Below are positions 1-7,332 of a stretch of DNA of 64,000 nt, one piece after another. Each line of letters begins with the position of its first letter. Within the stretch, counting starts at the first letter, position 1. The stretch is from positions 62,001-126,000 of the forward strand of contig CAKVOE010000001.1 of assembly GCA_934778215.1 (NCBI GenBank), in the 5' to 3' direction. This stretch comes from an uncultured Clostridia bacterium (GTDB lineage Bacteria > Bacillota > Clostridia > Christensenellales > UBA1242). The position numbers and the translations under genes were made by a program. Under the pieces are notes generated by a model. It searched no databases. It was given only the letters and a program-made list of their open reading frames with translations, and had not been told where the DNA came from.

Positions 1-1690
1 CTTTGGGCCAATGCTTAATGGATATTTTGCTGTTGAAATAGAAGAATTTATACCAGAAAGAAATGTTTATCAGCACGATGTTGGTTTTTCTAGTATTTTA
101 ACCTTTCAAAAAGCAAGTTCTATTACGGTTGGCAACGTGTTTTACAATGGAAAAAATGAACAAAAAATTGATGGCGTTGGTTATTATCTTGTAGAAAATA
201 GTGAAATAAATGCCGATGAAACCATTACAAAAGCAACAAAACAATCGGCAACAATAAAAGTATATGTAAGTTCTTCTAAAATGAAAACGCCAGAAGACGG
301 AACAGCGGTTATTTCGGTAACCGATGAGGGAGGAGTTTCTAGCGGTTATAGATTTGTTCAATTTTCTGAGTCACAAAAAGCAAAAATAAATAAGGGGCAA
401 TATTTTTCGGTGGTGGTAACAATCTCGTCAAAGGGGAGTGTACGCCTTGCGGTAGAAGGAAAGGGGCCAGTAGGGTATAAGTATTATAACTCTGTTGAGG
501 GGAGCAGTTTTATAAAGAGTAGCAAATATTGGATAGATTGTGCCACGGGTAAAAATGTGCAATTAGGAACGGTGACAGAATCATATAATGTAAATAATGT
601 ATGTGTAAAGGCGTATACTACAACTACTGAATGTAACCACAACTACATTGAACAAGACCACATTGTTGGCGATTGCAAAAATTTTGGTTATTATGTAAAA
701 AAGTGCACCAAGTGCGACAAAATTATCTTTGAAAGCGACAACAGTTATGGATCTCATAAATATGCGACAAAACATATTGATGGCGATTGCAAAAACAAGG
801 GATATACTACCGATTATTATTGCGAAATTTGTGGCTATGATGCATCTACAGAAGACGAATCAAAACGAGTTTATGACGATTATTTTGGCGAGCATAAGTA
901 TGAAGAGTTTTTAATTTCTGATGGAGATTGTCACCACTATCCGCAAGAAACAGATAAATGTAAACTGTGCGGAGATATAAAAATAGTCGAACGGCCAGAT
1001 TTGGGGTATGGCGACCATATTTACGAGAAGTCGGCAACCTTTGATGAAGATGGTAAATATTACTGTAATGTGGGCGGTTGCGATGCGTATTTTATTCAAA
1101 CGGAAGGCGTGGCGGGAGAGCGGTTGAGTTATACTACTAAAGAAAATTATATAATTTTGCCATACAAAGATATTAGGGAAGTTAAAAGTGTGTTACTTTC
1201 TACCGATGTTGGAGAATGTGTTTTGGATCCAGCAATTTTACAAGGAGTCAACCAAGATGACAAAATTAAAATTTTACTTGAAAAAGTGGATTTGTTAGAC
1301 GAAAAATTTAATGCATTTATTACAGGCAAACTTGCAGAGTTTAAAGCATACAAAATCGAAATAAAAGTAAATGGGGAAGCGGTACCTTCGCTAAATGAAA
1401 AAGTTAAATTAATAATTCCTTACCAAATTAAAAGTGATGAACAATGTGAATTATATATTCAAGCAGAAAATGAATTAATAAAAAGTTCAGCAATTAATAT
1501 ACTAGATAATGGAAAAATTGAAGTGGGTGTATTTAATTCGGGTATTGTAGTAGTAGGCACAAATAAAATTGAAAAGGTTTACAAACTACAAACCAAAGAT
1601 TTAGTAATTATAATTTCAACACTTGTTTGCGTAATTGTGATAGGAGAAATTTACACATTTACAAGAAAAAAGAAGAAAGAAAGTGAGTAA
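1..1690 (+). CDS. C-terminal part of surface papain-like (C1) peptidase with lectin-like domain, 5' end off window
   Basis: The reading frame is open from the window edge (residues FGPM precede the first ATG at position 11), so this is the 3' part of a larger gene. The first residues (FGPMLNGYFAVEIEEF) look like the end of a papain-type C1 peptidase domain. Residues about 20-205 then resemble the lectin-like domain that follows such peptidases in gut Firmicutes, ending in NVCVKAYTTTT. Four Cys-rich modules follow (about 208-355), with GDCKN/GDCHH and CxxC pairs such as CTKC, CEIC and CKLC. A hydrophobic segment (LVIIISTLVCVIVIG) and a KKKK tail anchor it in the membrane, exposing the rest outside. 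The catalytic Cys/His are not in the window, so peptidase activity is inferred from domain order only. Confidence 0.7.
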   Translation, partial: FGPMLNGYFAVEIEEFIPERNVYQHDVGFSSILTFQKASSITVGNVFYNGKNEQKIDGVGYYLVENSEINADETITKATKQSATIKVYVSSSKMKTPEDGTAVISVTDEGGVSSGYRFVQFSESQKAKINKGQYFSVVVTISSKGSVRLAVEGKGPVGYKYYNSVEGSSFIKSSKYWIDCATGKNVQLGTVTESYNVNNVCVKAYTTTTECNHNYIEQDHIVGDCKNFGYYVKKCTKCDKIIFESDNSYGSHKYATKHIDGDCKNKGYTTDYYCEICGYDASTEDESKRVYDDYFGEHKYEEFLISDGDCHHYPQETDKCKLCGDIKIVERPDLGYGDHIYEKSATFDEDGKYYCNVGGCDAYFIQTEGVAGERLSYTTKENYIILPYKDIREVKSVLLSTDVGECVLDPAILQGVNQDDKIKILLEKVDLLDEKFNAFITGKLAEFKAYKIEIKVNGEAVPSLNEKVKLIIPYQIKSDEQCELYIQAENELIKSSAINILDNGKIEVGVFNSGIVVVGTNKIEKVYKLQTKDLVIIISTLVCVIVIGEIYTFTRKKKKESE

Positions 1691-1695
1691 AAAAT

Positions 1696-1738
1696 AGTCC
1701 GTAAAATTTTTAATTTTAAAAATTTTTACGGACTTTTT
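1696..1738 (+). terminator. Rho-independent terminator of the surface peptidase gene
   Basis: Arms AGTCCGTAAAA and TTTTACGGACT form an 11-bp stem around an AT-rich loop, followed by a T-run. It starts six bases after the stop codon. Confidence 0.85.
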
Positions 1739-1923
1739 CTTTAAATTTATATTTTAAAACAGGGGCTATATTTTGCTTACAAATCGGATTGATTTACTGG
1801 TCTATCCGACCCTTATTGGTCAAAAAGTGGCAAATTTCACCCCAAAAAGCAACATTTTAAATTTTAAATATGTAAAAATTCTAAAAATTTGTTGTTTTTG
1901 TGGTTTCATTTTACAAAATTTTT

Positions 1924-2790
1924 TTAGTCAAATTCTCTCGATTTTGCATGGAAATAAATTGCCATTGTTCCGGGTCCGGAGTGGTTGGTAACTAGTGCTG
2001 ACAAACTCATTACAAAAGGTTCAATTCCTAATTTGTCTTTTACAAGACTTGCTAAAATTTTTGCTTCCTCCAAACAGTCTGCGTGAGTAATAAATATACT
2101 ATCAAATTTTCCAGAAAAATATTTGCATGTTTTTTCGGCGAGTGTGATAATAGCTTTTTTTCTAGAAATTACATTTTGTGCCGGAACAATTATTCCGTTA
2201 CTATCTAATCTTAAAATGGGTTTAATTTTTAATATGGTTCCGAGTACAGCCGTGGTGGCAGAAATCCTTCCGCCACGTTTTAAGTATTTTAAATCATCAA
2301 CTGTAAAAATGTGGGCAATGTTTAATTTGTTTTCTTCTACAAAATTTACAGCTTGTGCAATGGTAAGATTTTTTGAAATTATTTCGTCTGCAGTAATTTT
2401 TATTAATACCCCAACCCCGCCCGCTTGACACAATGTATCTACAACATAAATTTTGTTGCTGTTGGTTTGGTTTAATTCATCGGCCACCTTTTTGAAGTTG
2501 TTATAGGTATTACTCATAGTACTTGTAAAACAAAAGTGCAAAATATCTTTTCCGCTTTTTAGCAAATTTTCTAAATATTCTTTTGCGTCATGCTCATTTA
2601 TTTGGGTTGTTTTTGTGGTTGCGCCCTCTCGCATAAATTTGCACACCTGCTCACAGGTAAAACTTTCGTCATCTGACCTAAATTCTTGCCCGTTAATGTA
2701 AAAAAGCATTGGGGCTATTTGTAAGTTATATTGTTTAATTAATTCTTGTGGCATATCACAAGCACATTCTGTACTTAATAAAAAATCCAT
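1924..2790 (-). CDS. DegV family fatty-acid-binding protein
   Basis: 288 residues, the full DegV length. DegV/FakB proteins bind a fatty acid and present it to the FakA kinase for phospholipid synthesis. The N-terminus (MDFLLSTECACDMP) corresponds to the usual S-D/T-S-CDLP start. The family signature DDLKYLKRGGRIS lies near residue 165 and the SGPGT loop near the C-terminus (NHSGPGTMAIYFHA). AGGAG sits about eight bases before the ATG. It is monocistronic and convergent with the upstream surface gene. No fakA is in the window, so the physiological partner is not shown. Confidence 0.88.
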   Translation of the reverse strand: MDFLLSTECACDMPQELIKQYNLQIAPMLFYINGQEFRSDDESFTCEQVCKFMREGATTKTTQINEHDAKEYLENLLKSGKDILHFCFTSTMSNTYNNFKKVADELNQTNSNKIYVVDTLCQAGGVGVLIKITADEIISKNLTIAQAVNFVEENKLNIAHIFTVDDLKYLKRGGRISATTAVLGTILKIKPILRLDSNGIIVPAQNVISRKKAIITLAEKTCKYFSGKFDSIFITHADCLEEAKILASLVKDKLGIEPFVMSLSALVTNHSGPGTMAIYFHAKSREFD

Positions 2791-2952
2791 AAATAATTCT
2801 CCTTTAATTTTTTGTACCCTTTAAGTTTATGTTAGTTTTATAAATAACTCAATCTATTAAACAAAAGGCTGTGTCTACTAAAAAACTAAAAAAAATAGAG
2901 TTGCAAACGAGTACTCTATTAGTAGTGGAGTAAAAAAATGGAGAAATTTTAG

Positions 2953-2981
2953 TTGATAAATTGCTATTCTTTTTGTATAAT
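2953..2981 (+). promoter_or_regulatory. Sigma-A-type promoter of the XRE regulator, predicting a leaderless mRNA
   Basis: TTGATA (2953-2958), 17-base spacer, TATAAT (2976-2981). The ATG at 2988 begins six bases after the -10 box, where transcription should start. The upstream in-frame ATG at 2961 lies inside the promoter spacer and cannot be on this transcript. Confidence 0.7.
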
Positions 2982-2987
2982 TGTGGT

Positions 2988-3626
2988 ATGGAAAATATAA
3001 ATGATGTAAGGCAGATTATTGCAAAAAATTTAATAAGCTACCGAACGAGCGCTGGTCTTACCCAATCGGAGTTAGCTGACAAAATAAATTATACCGACAA
3101 ATCTATTTCTAAGTGGGAACGGGGGTTAGGAATTCCCGATGTTTTGGTGCTTAAAGATTTGGCAACTTTATACGGAATTAAAGTTGATGATTTTTTAGTA
3201 GAAAATGAAAACACGTCAAAAATCGTACTTGGTCAAAGCAACAAAAAAACCAGTAGACTTTTAATAACCCTTTTATCTGGTGGGTTGGTTTGGTTTGTTG
3301 CGACTATTATTTTTGTTGTGCTGTTGTGGTGCAATATTGATAGGGCGTGGTTATCATTTATTGTGGCGATACCGGCATTTTTTATAGTCCTTGTAGTATT
3401 TTCTGCACTTTGGGGAAAACTATGGCAAACATGTCTTTTTGTTAGCGCTTTGGTTTGGACGGTGGCACTGTCGGGCTTTTTAATTTTTTATTGGACGAGT
3501 TCTGAATTGTTGTTTTTTATATGTATTCCTTTGCAAGTGCTAGTTATAATGTGGTATGCTTTGGAGTATGTAATTAAAAAGAAAAAGAAAAGTAAGCCAC
3601 AAAAAGAAAGCAAAAAACAAAAGTAA
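2988..3626 (+). CDS. XRE-family membrane-anchored transcriptional regulator
   Basis: 212 residues from the ATG at 2988 (MENINDVRQII). Residues about 5-65 form a Cro/CI-type helix-turn-helix (GLTQSELADKINYTDKSISKWE), with the recognition helix over KSISKWERG. Four hydrophobic segments follow between about 85 and 195, then a Lys-rich tail, so the DNA-binding domain is tethered to the membrane. This layout is common in Firmicutes regulators of unknown signal. No Shine-Dalgarno precedes this ATG and the promoter places the start at the first base of the mRNA. Targets are unknown. It replaces the minC position upstream of minD. Confidence 0.8.
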   Translation: MENINDVRQIIAKNLISYRTSAGLTQSELADKINYTDKSISKWERGLGIPDVLVLKDLATLYGIKVDDFLVENENTSKIVLGQSNKKTSRLLITLLSGGLVWFVATIIFVVLLWCNIDRAWLSFIVAIPAFFIVLVVFSALWGKLWQTCLFVSALVWTVALSGFLIFYWTSSELLFFICIPLQVLVIMWYALEYVIKKKKKSKPQKESKKQK

Positions 3627-3655
3627 TTATTCGACATAAAACAAAATAAAATGCG

Positions 3656-3684
3656 TTTACAAACAAATTAAATTGATTGATAAT
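3656..3684 (+). promoter_or_regulatory. Promoter of the minDE operon
   Basis: TTTACA (3656-3661), 17-base spacer, GATAAT (3679-3684). The -10 box lies inside the inverted repeat at 3670-3699. Predicted transcription start is about 3691, leaving a short leader with GGAG before the minD ATG. Confidence 0.6.
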
Positions 3685-3704
3685 GTAGTCAATCAATTTT
3701 TTTT
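3670..3704 (+). terminator. Inverted repeat with T-run between the XRE gene and minD
   Basis: AAATTGATTGA and TCAATCAATTT form an 11-bp stem with an 8-base loop, followed by a T-run that runs directly into the minD ribosome-binding site. It fits a terminator for the XRE gene. Because it overlaps the predicted minDE -10 box it could also be an operator. Confidence 0.65.
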
Positions 3705-3713
3705 GGAGTAAAA

Positions 3714-4499
3714 ATGGGAAAGGTAGTTGTTATAACATCGGGTAAGGGTGGAGTTGGCAAAACAACAATTTTGGCAAATCTTGGAATTATGCTTGCAACT
3801 AACGGAAAAATGGTTTGTTTGGTTGATGCCGATATTGGTCTTAACAATTTAGATGTTGTAATTGGTGTAGAAAATAAAATAGTTTATGATTTAATTGATT
3901 GCATAGAAGGGCGATGTAGACCTGAGCAGGCGTTAATTCAAACACCATTTTTGGATAGGTTGTTTGTATTGCCTTGTTGTAAACTTTTTGACGGCAAAAG
4001 GGTGCCAATTGAAAAATTTAGTGATGTAATTGGCGAAATAAAAAACAATTTTGACTATGTGCTAATTGATTGCCCGGCTGGCATTGGGAGCGGGTTTTAT
4101 ATGTCGGTTGAGCCTAGTGATTGTGCAATTGTCGTTGTAACACCAACAATATCATCTATTCGTGACGCCGATAAAGTTATTCAGTTATTAAAAGCAAATA
4201 AAACAAGGGATATAAAACTGGTTGTAAACAGAATATCAAGGAGTAAGGTAATAAAAAACGAAATGATTGATGCCGACCAAATTGAAGAGTTGCTGGGAAT
4301 AGAGGTTGTAGGAATAATTCCTGAAAGCGATGAATTAAATATGTATAACTCATTTTTGACCAAGGGGGCAGAATTTGAAGATATAGACATTAAGTATGCT
4401 TTTGGGATTTTTTGCAAAAATTTTCTAACTGGTGGAAATGAAAAGTTTAACTATCTTGCAAAAAGAAGTTGGTTTTTAAATTTGTTTAAAAGGTGTTAA
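3714..4499 (+). CDS. minD: Septum site-determining ATPase MinD
   Basis: 261 residues. MinD is a membrane-associated ATPase that positions the division septum with MinC and MinE. The deviant Walker A motif KGGVGKTT is at residues 11-18, the DADIGLNNLD switch region near 40-49, and VLIDCPAGI (Walker B) near 117-125. The C-terminus (YLAKRSWFLNLFKRC) is an amphipathic membrane-targeting helix. GGAG precedes the ATG. minE follows four bases later. minC, normally just upstream, is not here and must be elsewhere or absent. Confidence 0.95.
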   Translation: MGKVVVITSGKGGVGKTTILANLGIMLATNGKMVCLVDADIGLNNLDVVIGVENKIVYDLIDCIEGRCRPEQALIQTPFLDRLFVLPCCKLFDGKRVPIEKFSDVIGEIKNNFDYVLIDCPAGIGSGFYMSVEPSDCAIVVVTPTISSIRDADKVIQLLKANKTRDIKLVVNRISRSKVIKNEMIDADQIEELLGIEVVGIIPESDELNMYNSFLTKGAEFEDIDIKYAFGIFCKNFLTGGNEKFNYLAKRSWFLNLFKRC

Positions 4500-4503
4500 T
4501 ATA

Positions 4504-4743
4504 ATGAGATTTGTTGATAAAGAGTGTGAAAGAATAAGAAATTGTTTGGATATAGATAAAAGTATTTGTCCAGCAAGCATATCTTCGGCTGTGAAGGCAG
4601 AAGTAAGTGATGTGCTGTTAAATTATATGGATTTACAAGATATTGATTTTAGGGTAAAAAGAAGTGAAAATGGTACATTTTTAATTGCTGTTGTAGGAAA
4701 GGTAAACTCCTTTTATTCTTTAAAATCTAGTATGATGGATTAG
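4504..4743 (+). CDS. minE: Cell division topological specificity factor MinE
   Basis: 79 residues, near the usual 80-90. MinE stimulates MinD ATPase and drives its release from the membrane. The C-terminal topological domain is recognisable (PASISSAVKAEVSDVLLNYM, then DIDFRVKRSENGTFLIAVV, a beta strand). The N-terminal anti-MinCD helix is short and divergent. AGGTG seven bases upstream is the likely ribosome-binding site. The gene is co-transcribed with minD. Confidence 0.85.
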   Translation: MRFVDKECERIRNCLDIDKSICPASISSAVKAEVSDVLLNYMDLQDIDFRVKRSENGTFLIAVVGKVNSFYSLKSSMMD

Positions 4744-4797
4744 GTGTGTAAATAAAAATTGGTTATATATTAATAAAGAAAAAAATATATATTAATT

Positions 4798-5286
4798 ATG
4801 AAGCGTTTTGTAAAAACGGGCGGAATATTTGCAATAATATTAATACTTGGTAGTGAAATTGTATTTCTTTTAAATATTAAAAGTGCAGTTTTTGATACCA
4901 AAAATTTTAAATACTCAAAAAAAATGACGATAGATGCTTACGCCGATGATTTTTTGGGTATAGTTTACCCTTGCGAAATAAAATCTTTTGAAGAAACAAA
5001 AGATGGTTTTATTGCTATACATACAAACCCTAAGTCTTTTATTGTGGCACCAATAAAATTAGAATTAACTTATATATCCAAATATAAAATGCGTGGTGTG
5101 CATTTTAAACGATTTGGGTTTGATTGTTATTTTTATGGGTTTGAAGTGTTGGTTGTTCAAAACAACTCTAAATGCAATGCTGGCGATGTGATAGGAAGTA
5201 TAGTTGATGATATTTTATATGTTAGGGTATACAAAAATGAAAATAGAGTTAGTTTAAAAACGCTAACAAAGTTGTTAGGTGGTTAA
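4798..5286 (+). CDS. spoIVFA: SpoIVFA-like protein (degenerate LytM/M23 domain)
   Basis: 162 residues with one N-terminal membrane segment (about 8-27). The C-terminal half resembles the LytM/M23 fold (NAGDVIGSI then DDILYVRVYKNENRVSL, like the end of M23 domains) but lacks the HxH zinc ligands. In Bacillus subtilis spoIVFA lies between minD and spoIVFB, and its product holds the SpoIVFB protease inactive until the spore signal arrives. The same gene order here is the main support. No clear ribosome-binding site precedes the ATG, and sequence similarity is weak. Confidence 0.65.
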   Translation: MKRFVKTGGIFAIILILGSEIVFLLNIKSAVFDTKNFKYSKKMTIDAYADDFLGIVYPCEIKSFEETKDGFIAIHTNPKSFIVAPIKLELTYISKYKMRGVHFKRFGFDCYFYGFEVLVVQNNSKCNAGDVIGSIVDDILYVRVYKNENRVSLKTLTKLLGG

Positions 5287-5290
5287 ATTT

Positions 5291-6172
5291 ATGTTAACAA
5301 AAAAGTTAAAAAATTTTCCGCTAACCATTCACCCGCTGTTTTTATTGTTGGGAGTTTATTGCTATTTTGCGGGTAAAATTATTACATTTTTTTGCTACAC
5401 GCTGTCGGTGCTAATTCACGAGTTTGGGCATTTTGTTGTTGCAAAAAAATTAGGGTACAAACTGTTAAAGGTTAGATTGTTGCCTTACGGTGCTGAGCTT
5501 TGTGGAAATTTAGATGAGTTTTTGTATAAAGATGAAGTTTGGATAGCATTAGCGGGGCCAATTACAAGTGTAATATTATCGCTAGTTATTGTTTCTTTTT
5601 GGTGGATTAATCCAAATTTATATAATTACACGCTAGAACTATGTATTTCTAGTATTGTTTGTGGAATATTTAATCTGCTCCCAATTTTTCCGCTAGATGG
5701 CGGTAGGGTGCTTGTTTCGGTTTTAAGTCTAAAATTAGAAAGGGCAAAAGCGATAAAGTATGCAAGTATTGCAACTCGTTGTTTTGCAATATGCCTGCTT
5801 TTTATTTTCTTTATTTCGGTGTTTTACACATTTAATATTACATTTGGCATATTGGGTATTATGCTTTTAACATCATCAATAAACCAAAATGCTGAGTGTA
5901 ATTATTACCGAATGTGCTCACTAAAAGAGAAGATTTTAAGCAAAGAAAAGTTGTTGAACGTACAATTTGTGATGGTAAATTTTAATATGCCGATTTTTAA
6001 GGTGATGAGGAAGATAAGACCCCAAACTTTTTACAACTTTATTGTTGTAGATGATGATTTTAATGAATTATTTATAATAAAAGAAAGTGTGCTAGAAAGT
6101 CTTTGTGTAGACGAATTTAAAAAGCCAATGGCATCGTTATATACAAAAAGGAATTTTGTTATAAAATTATAA
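5291..6172 (+). CDS. spoIVFB: Intramembrane site-2 metalloprotease, SpoIVFB type (M50)
   Basis: 293 residues from the ATG at 5291; AGGTGG lies eight bases before it, so this start is preferred to the GTG at 5279. Zinc ligands are in HEFGH (residues 43-47) in a membrane helix. The third ligand is in LPIFPLDGGRV (Asp about 136). Five or so membrane segments are followed by a cytoplasmic C-terminal domain. SpoIVFB cleaves pro-sigma-K in the mother cell. Position after the SpoIVFA-like gene and before rplU matches Bacillus. The sigma-K substrate is not in the window. Confidence 0.85.
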   Translation: MLTKKLKNFPLTIHPLFLLLGVYCYFAGKIITFFCYTLSVLIHEFGHFVVAKKLGYKLLKVRLLPYGAELCGNLDEFLYKDEVWIALAGPITSVILSLVIVSFWWINPNLYNYTLELCISSIVCGIFNLLPIFPLDGGRVLVSVLSLKLERAKAIKYASIATRCFAICLLFIFFISVFYTFNITFGILGIMLLTSSINQNAECNYYRMCSLKEKILSKEKLLNVQFVMVNFNMPIFKVMRKIRPQTFYNFIVVDDDFNELFIIKESVLESLCVDEFKKPMASLYTKRNFVIKL

Positions 6173-6203
6173 CAAAAAATTTTTAATTAATATCTATTTG
6201 GCG

Positions 6204-6232
6204 TTGACAAACTGCAAAAGTTATGCTAAAAT
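6204..6232 (+). promoter_or_regulatory. Promoter of the rplU-prp-rpmA operon
   Basis: TTGACA (6204-6209), 17-base spacer, TAAAAT (6227-6232): a near-consensus housekeeping promoter with about 85 bases of leader before rplU. Confidence 0.85.
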
Positions 6233-6238
6233 ACTTCA

Positions 6239-6320
6239 CGAGCCACTCGGAAAGGGTTTATTTTTAAGAGTAAAAATTTTTTACCACCCGTACGGTGAGA
6301 CTGGTAAGAGGAGGAATTAA
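6239..6320 (+). promoter_or_regulatory. Putative ribosomal protein L21 leader
   Basis: The 5' leader of rplU has short inverted segments (for example the AAGAGTAAAAA...TTTTTTA region and ACCCGTACGGTGA) and ends in GAGACTGGTAAGAGGAGG. Firmicutes rplU genes commonly carry a structured L21 leader thought to bind the operon product. I did not match it to a covariance model; the call rests on position and local pairing. Confidence 0.45.
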
Positions 6321-6322
6321 GA

Positions 6323-6628
6323 ATGTACGCTATTGTAGAGGCTGGTGGAAAGCAACAAAAAGCAGAAGTTGGCAAGTTTTTCAAAACTGAAAAGATGAAT
6401 GCAGAAGTTGGTTCTAAGGTAGAATTAAAGTGCTTACTTTTTGTTGATGACAACAAAAATGTTAAGACTGGTGCAGAAGCAAACGCTGTTAAAGTTGTTG
6501 CAGAAGTATTAGAAAATGGCAAAGAAGACAAGATTTTAGTTTACAAGTACAAAGCAAAAAAGAACGAACATCGTAAACAAGGTCACCGTCAACCATACAC
6601 CAAACTAAAAGTCGTTTCTATTGGTTAA
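6323..6628 (+). CDS. rplU: 50S ribosomal protein L21
   Basis: 101 residues, the normal length. Family landmarks: MYAIVEAGGKQQK at the start, KILVYKYKAKKN near residue 75 and the basic GHRQPYTKLKV tail that contacts 23S rRNA. A strong AGAGGAGG site precedes the ATG. First gene of the rplU-prp-rpmA operon. Confidence 0.98.
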   Translation: MYAIVEAGGKQQKAEVGKFFKTEKMNAEVGSKVELKCLLFVDDNKNVKTGAEANAVKVVAEVLENGKEDKILVYKYKAKKNEHRKQGHRQPYTKLKVVSIG

Positions 6629-6633
6629 TTTTT

Positions 6634-6969
6634 ATGACAATTGTAACGATTGAAAAGAAAGGAAATAGCATTAAGAAAATTACTTGCGATGGACACACCA
6701 ATTATGGAGAAAAGGGCGAAGACATTGTTTGTTCGGCTTTATCTAGTATAGTTCAAACAGCACTAATGGGTATATTAGTTGTTGCGGGTGTAAACGCAAA
6801 AACCAAAAGGAATGATGAAGATGGATTTTTATCTATTGAAATACCTGATGGGTTAGATTCTTCGACACAGCGAGATGTCGATGTTATAACAAGCACAATG
6901 CTTCTTGGTATTTCCGATTTAAATGAAGGATTTTCAGATTATATTGAATTGGAGGTAATAAACTTATGA
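6634..6969 (+). CDS. prp: Ribosomal-processing cysteine protease Prp
   Basis: 111 residues. Prp removes the N-terminal extension of L27, which is required for ribosome assembly in Firmicutes. The catalytic dyad is visible as His21 (CDGHTNY) and Cys33 (DIVCSALSS). It sits between rplU and rpmA, the invariant position, five bases after rplU and overlapping rpmA by four bases. The substrate extension is present in the next gene. Confidence 0.93.
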   Translation: MTIVTIEKKGNSIKKITCDGHTNYGEKGEDIVCSALSSIVQTALMGILVVAGVNAKTKRNDEDGFLSIEIPDGLDSSTQRDVDVITSTMLLGISDLNEGFSDYIELEVINL

Positions 6970-7238
6970 TGTTCATGAATATACAGTTATTCGCTCACAA
7001 AAAGGGCGGTGGCTCTACAAAGAACGGCAGAGATAGTAATGCACAAAGATTAGGCGTTAAGGCTTATGATGGCGAAACCGTGTCTGCTGGTAGCATAATC
7101 GTTCGTCAAAGAGGAACAAAGGTTCACCCAGGAACCAATGTTGGTATTGGCGATGATGACACATTATACGCAAAAAAGACAGGTGTTGTTAAATTTGAAA
7201 GAGTTGGCAAAGACCGCAAAAAAGTAAGCGTTATGTAA
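6966..7238 (+). CDS. rpmA: 50S ribosomal protein L27 with Prp-cleavable N-terminal extension
   Basis: 90 residues. The core begins at HKKGGGSTKNGRDS and contains the usual RQRGTKVHPG and GIGDDDTLYA segments. It is preceded by MMFMNIQLFA, equivalent to the xxFFA-type peptide cut by Prp just before the HKKG core; here the conserved Phe-Phe is Leu-Phe. The ATG overlaps the prp stop codon (ATGA), with GGAGG ten bases upstream. Alternative in-frame ATGs at 6969 and 6975 would shorten the extension only. Confidence 0.96.
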   Translation: MMFMNIQLFAHKKGGGSTKNGRDSNAQRLGVKAYDGETVSAGSIIVRQRGTKVHPGTNVGIGDDDTLYAKKTGVVKFERVGKDRKKVSVM

Positions 7239-7246
7239 TGATAACA

Positions 7247-7275
7247 AACTTCCAAGATCTCTTGGGAGTTTTTTA
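7247..7275 (+). terminator. Terminator of the rplU operon
   Basis: AACTTCCAA and TTGGGAGTT form a 9-bp stem (one G-T pair) with a 6-base loop and six T residues. Confidence 0.85.
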
Positions 7276-7332
7276 AATTACTAGTGCAAACTATCAAGTT
7301 TTGAATTTGGCACAACCATACAGGAAGGAATA

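Noticed and set aside
1773..1991. 72-codon open frame on the + strand
   Set aside because: Runs into the end of the convergent degV gene; no ribosome-binding site, no recognisable motif.
5279..5290. GTG start for spoIVFB
   Set aside because: No ribosome-binding site at the right distance, whereas AGGTGG serves the ATG at 5291.
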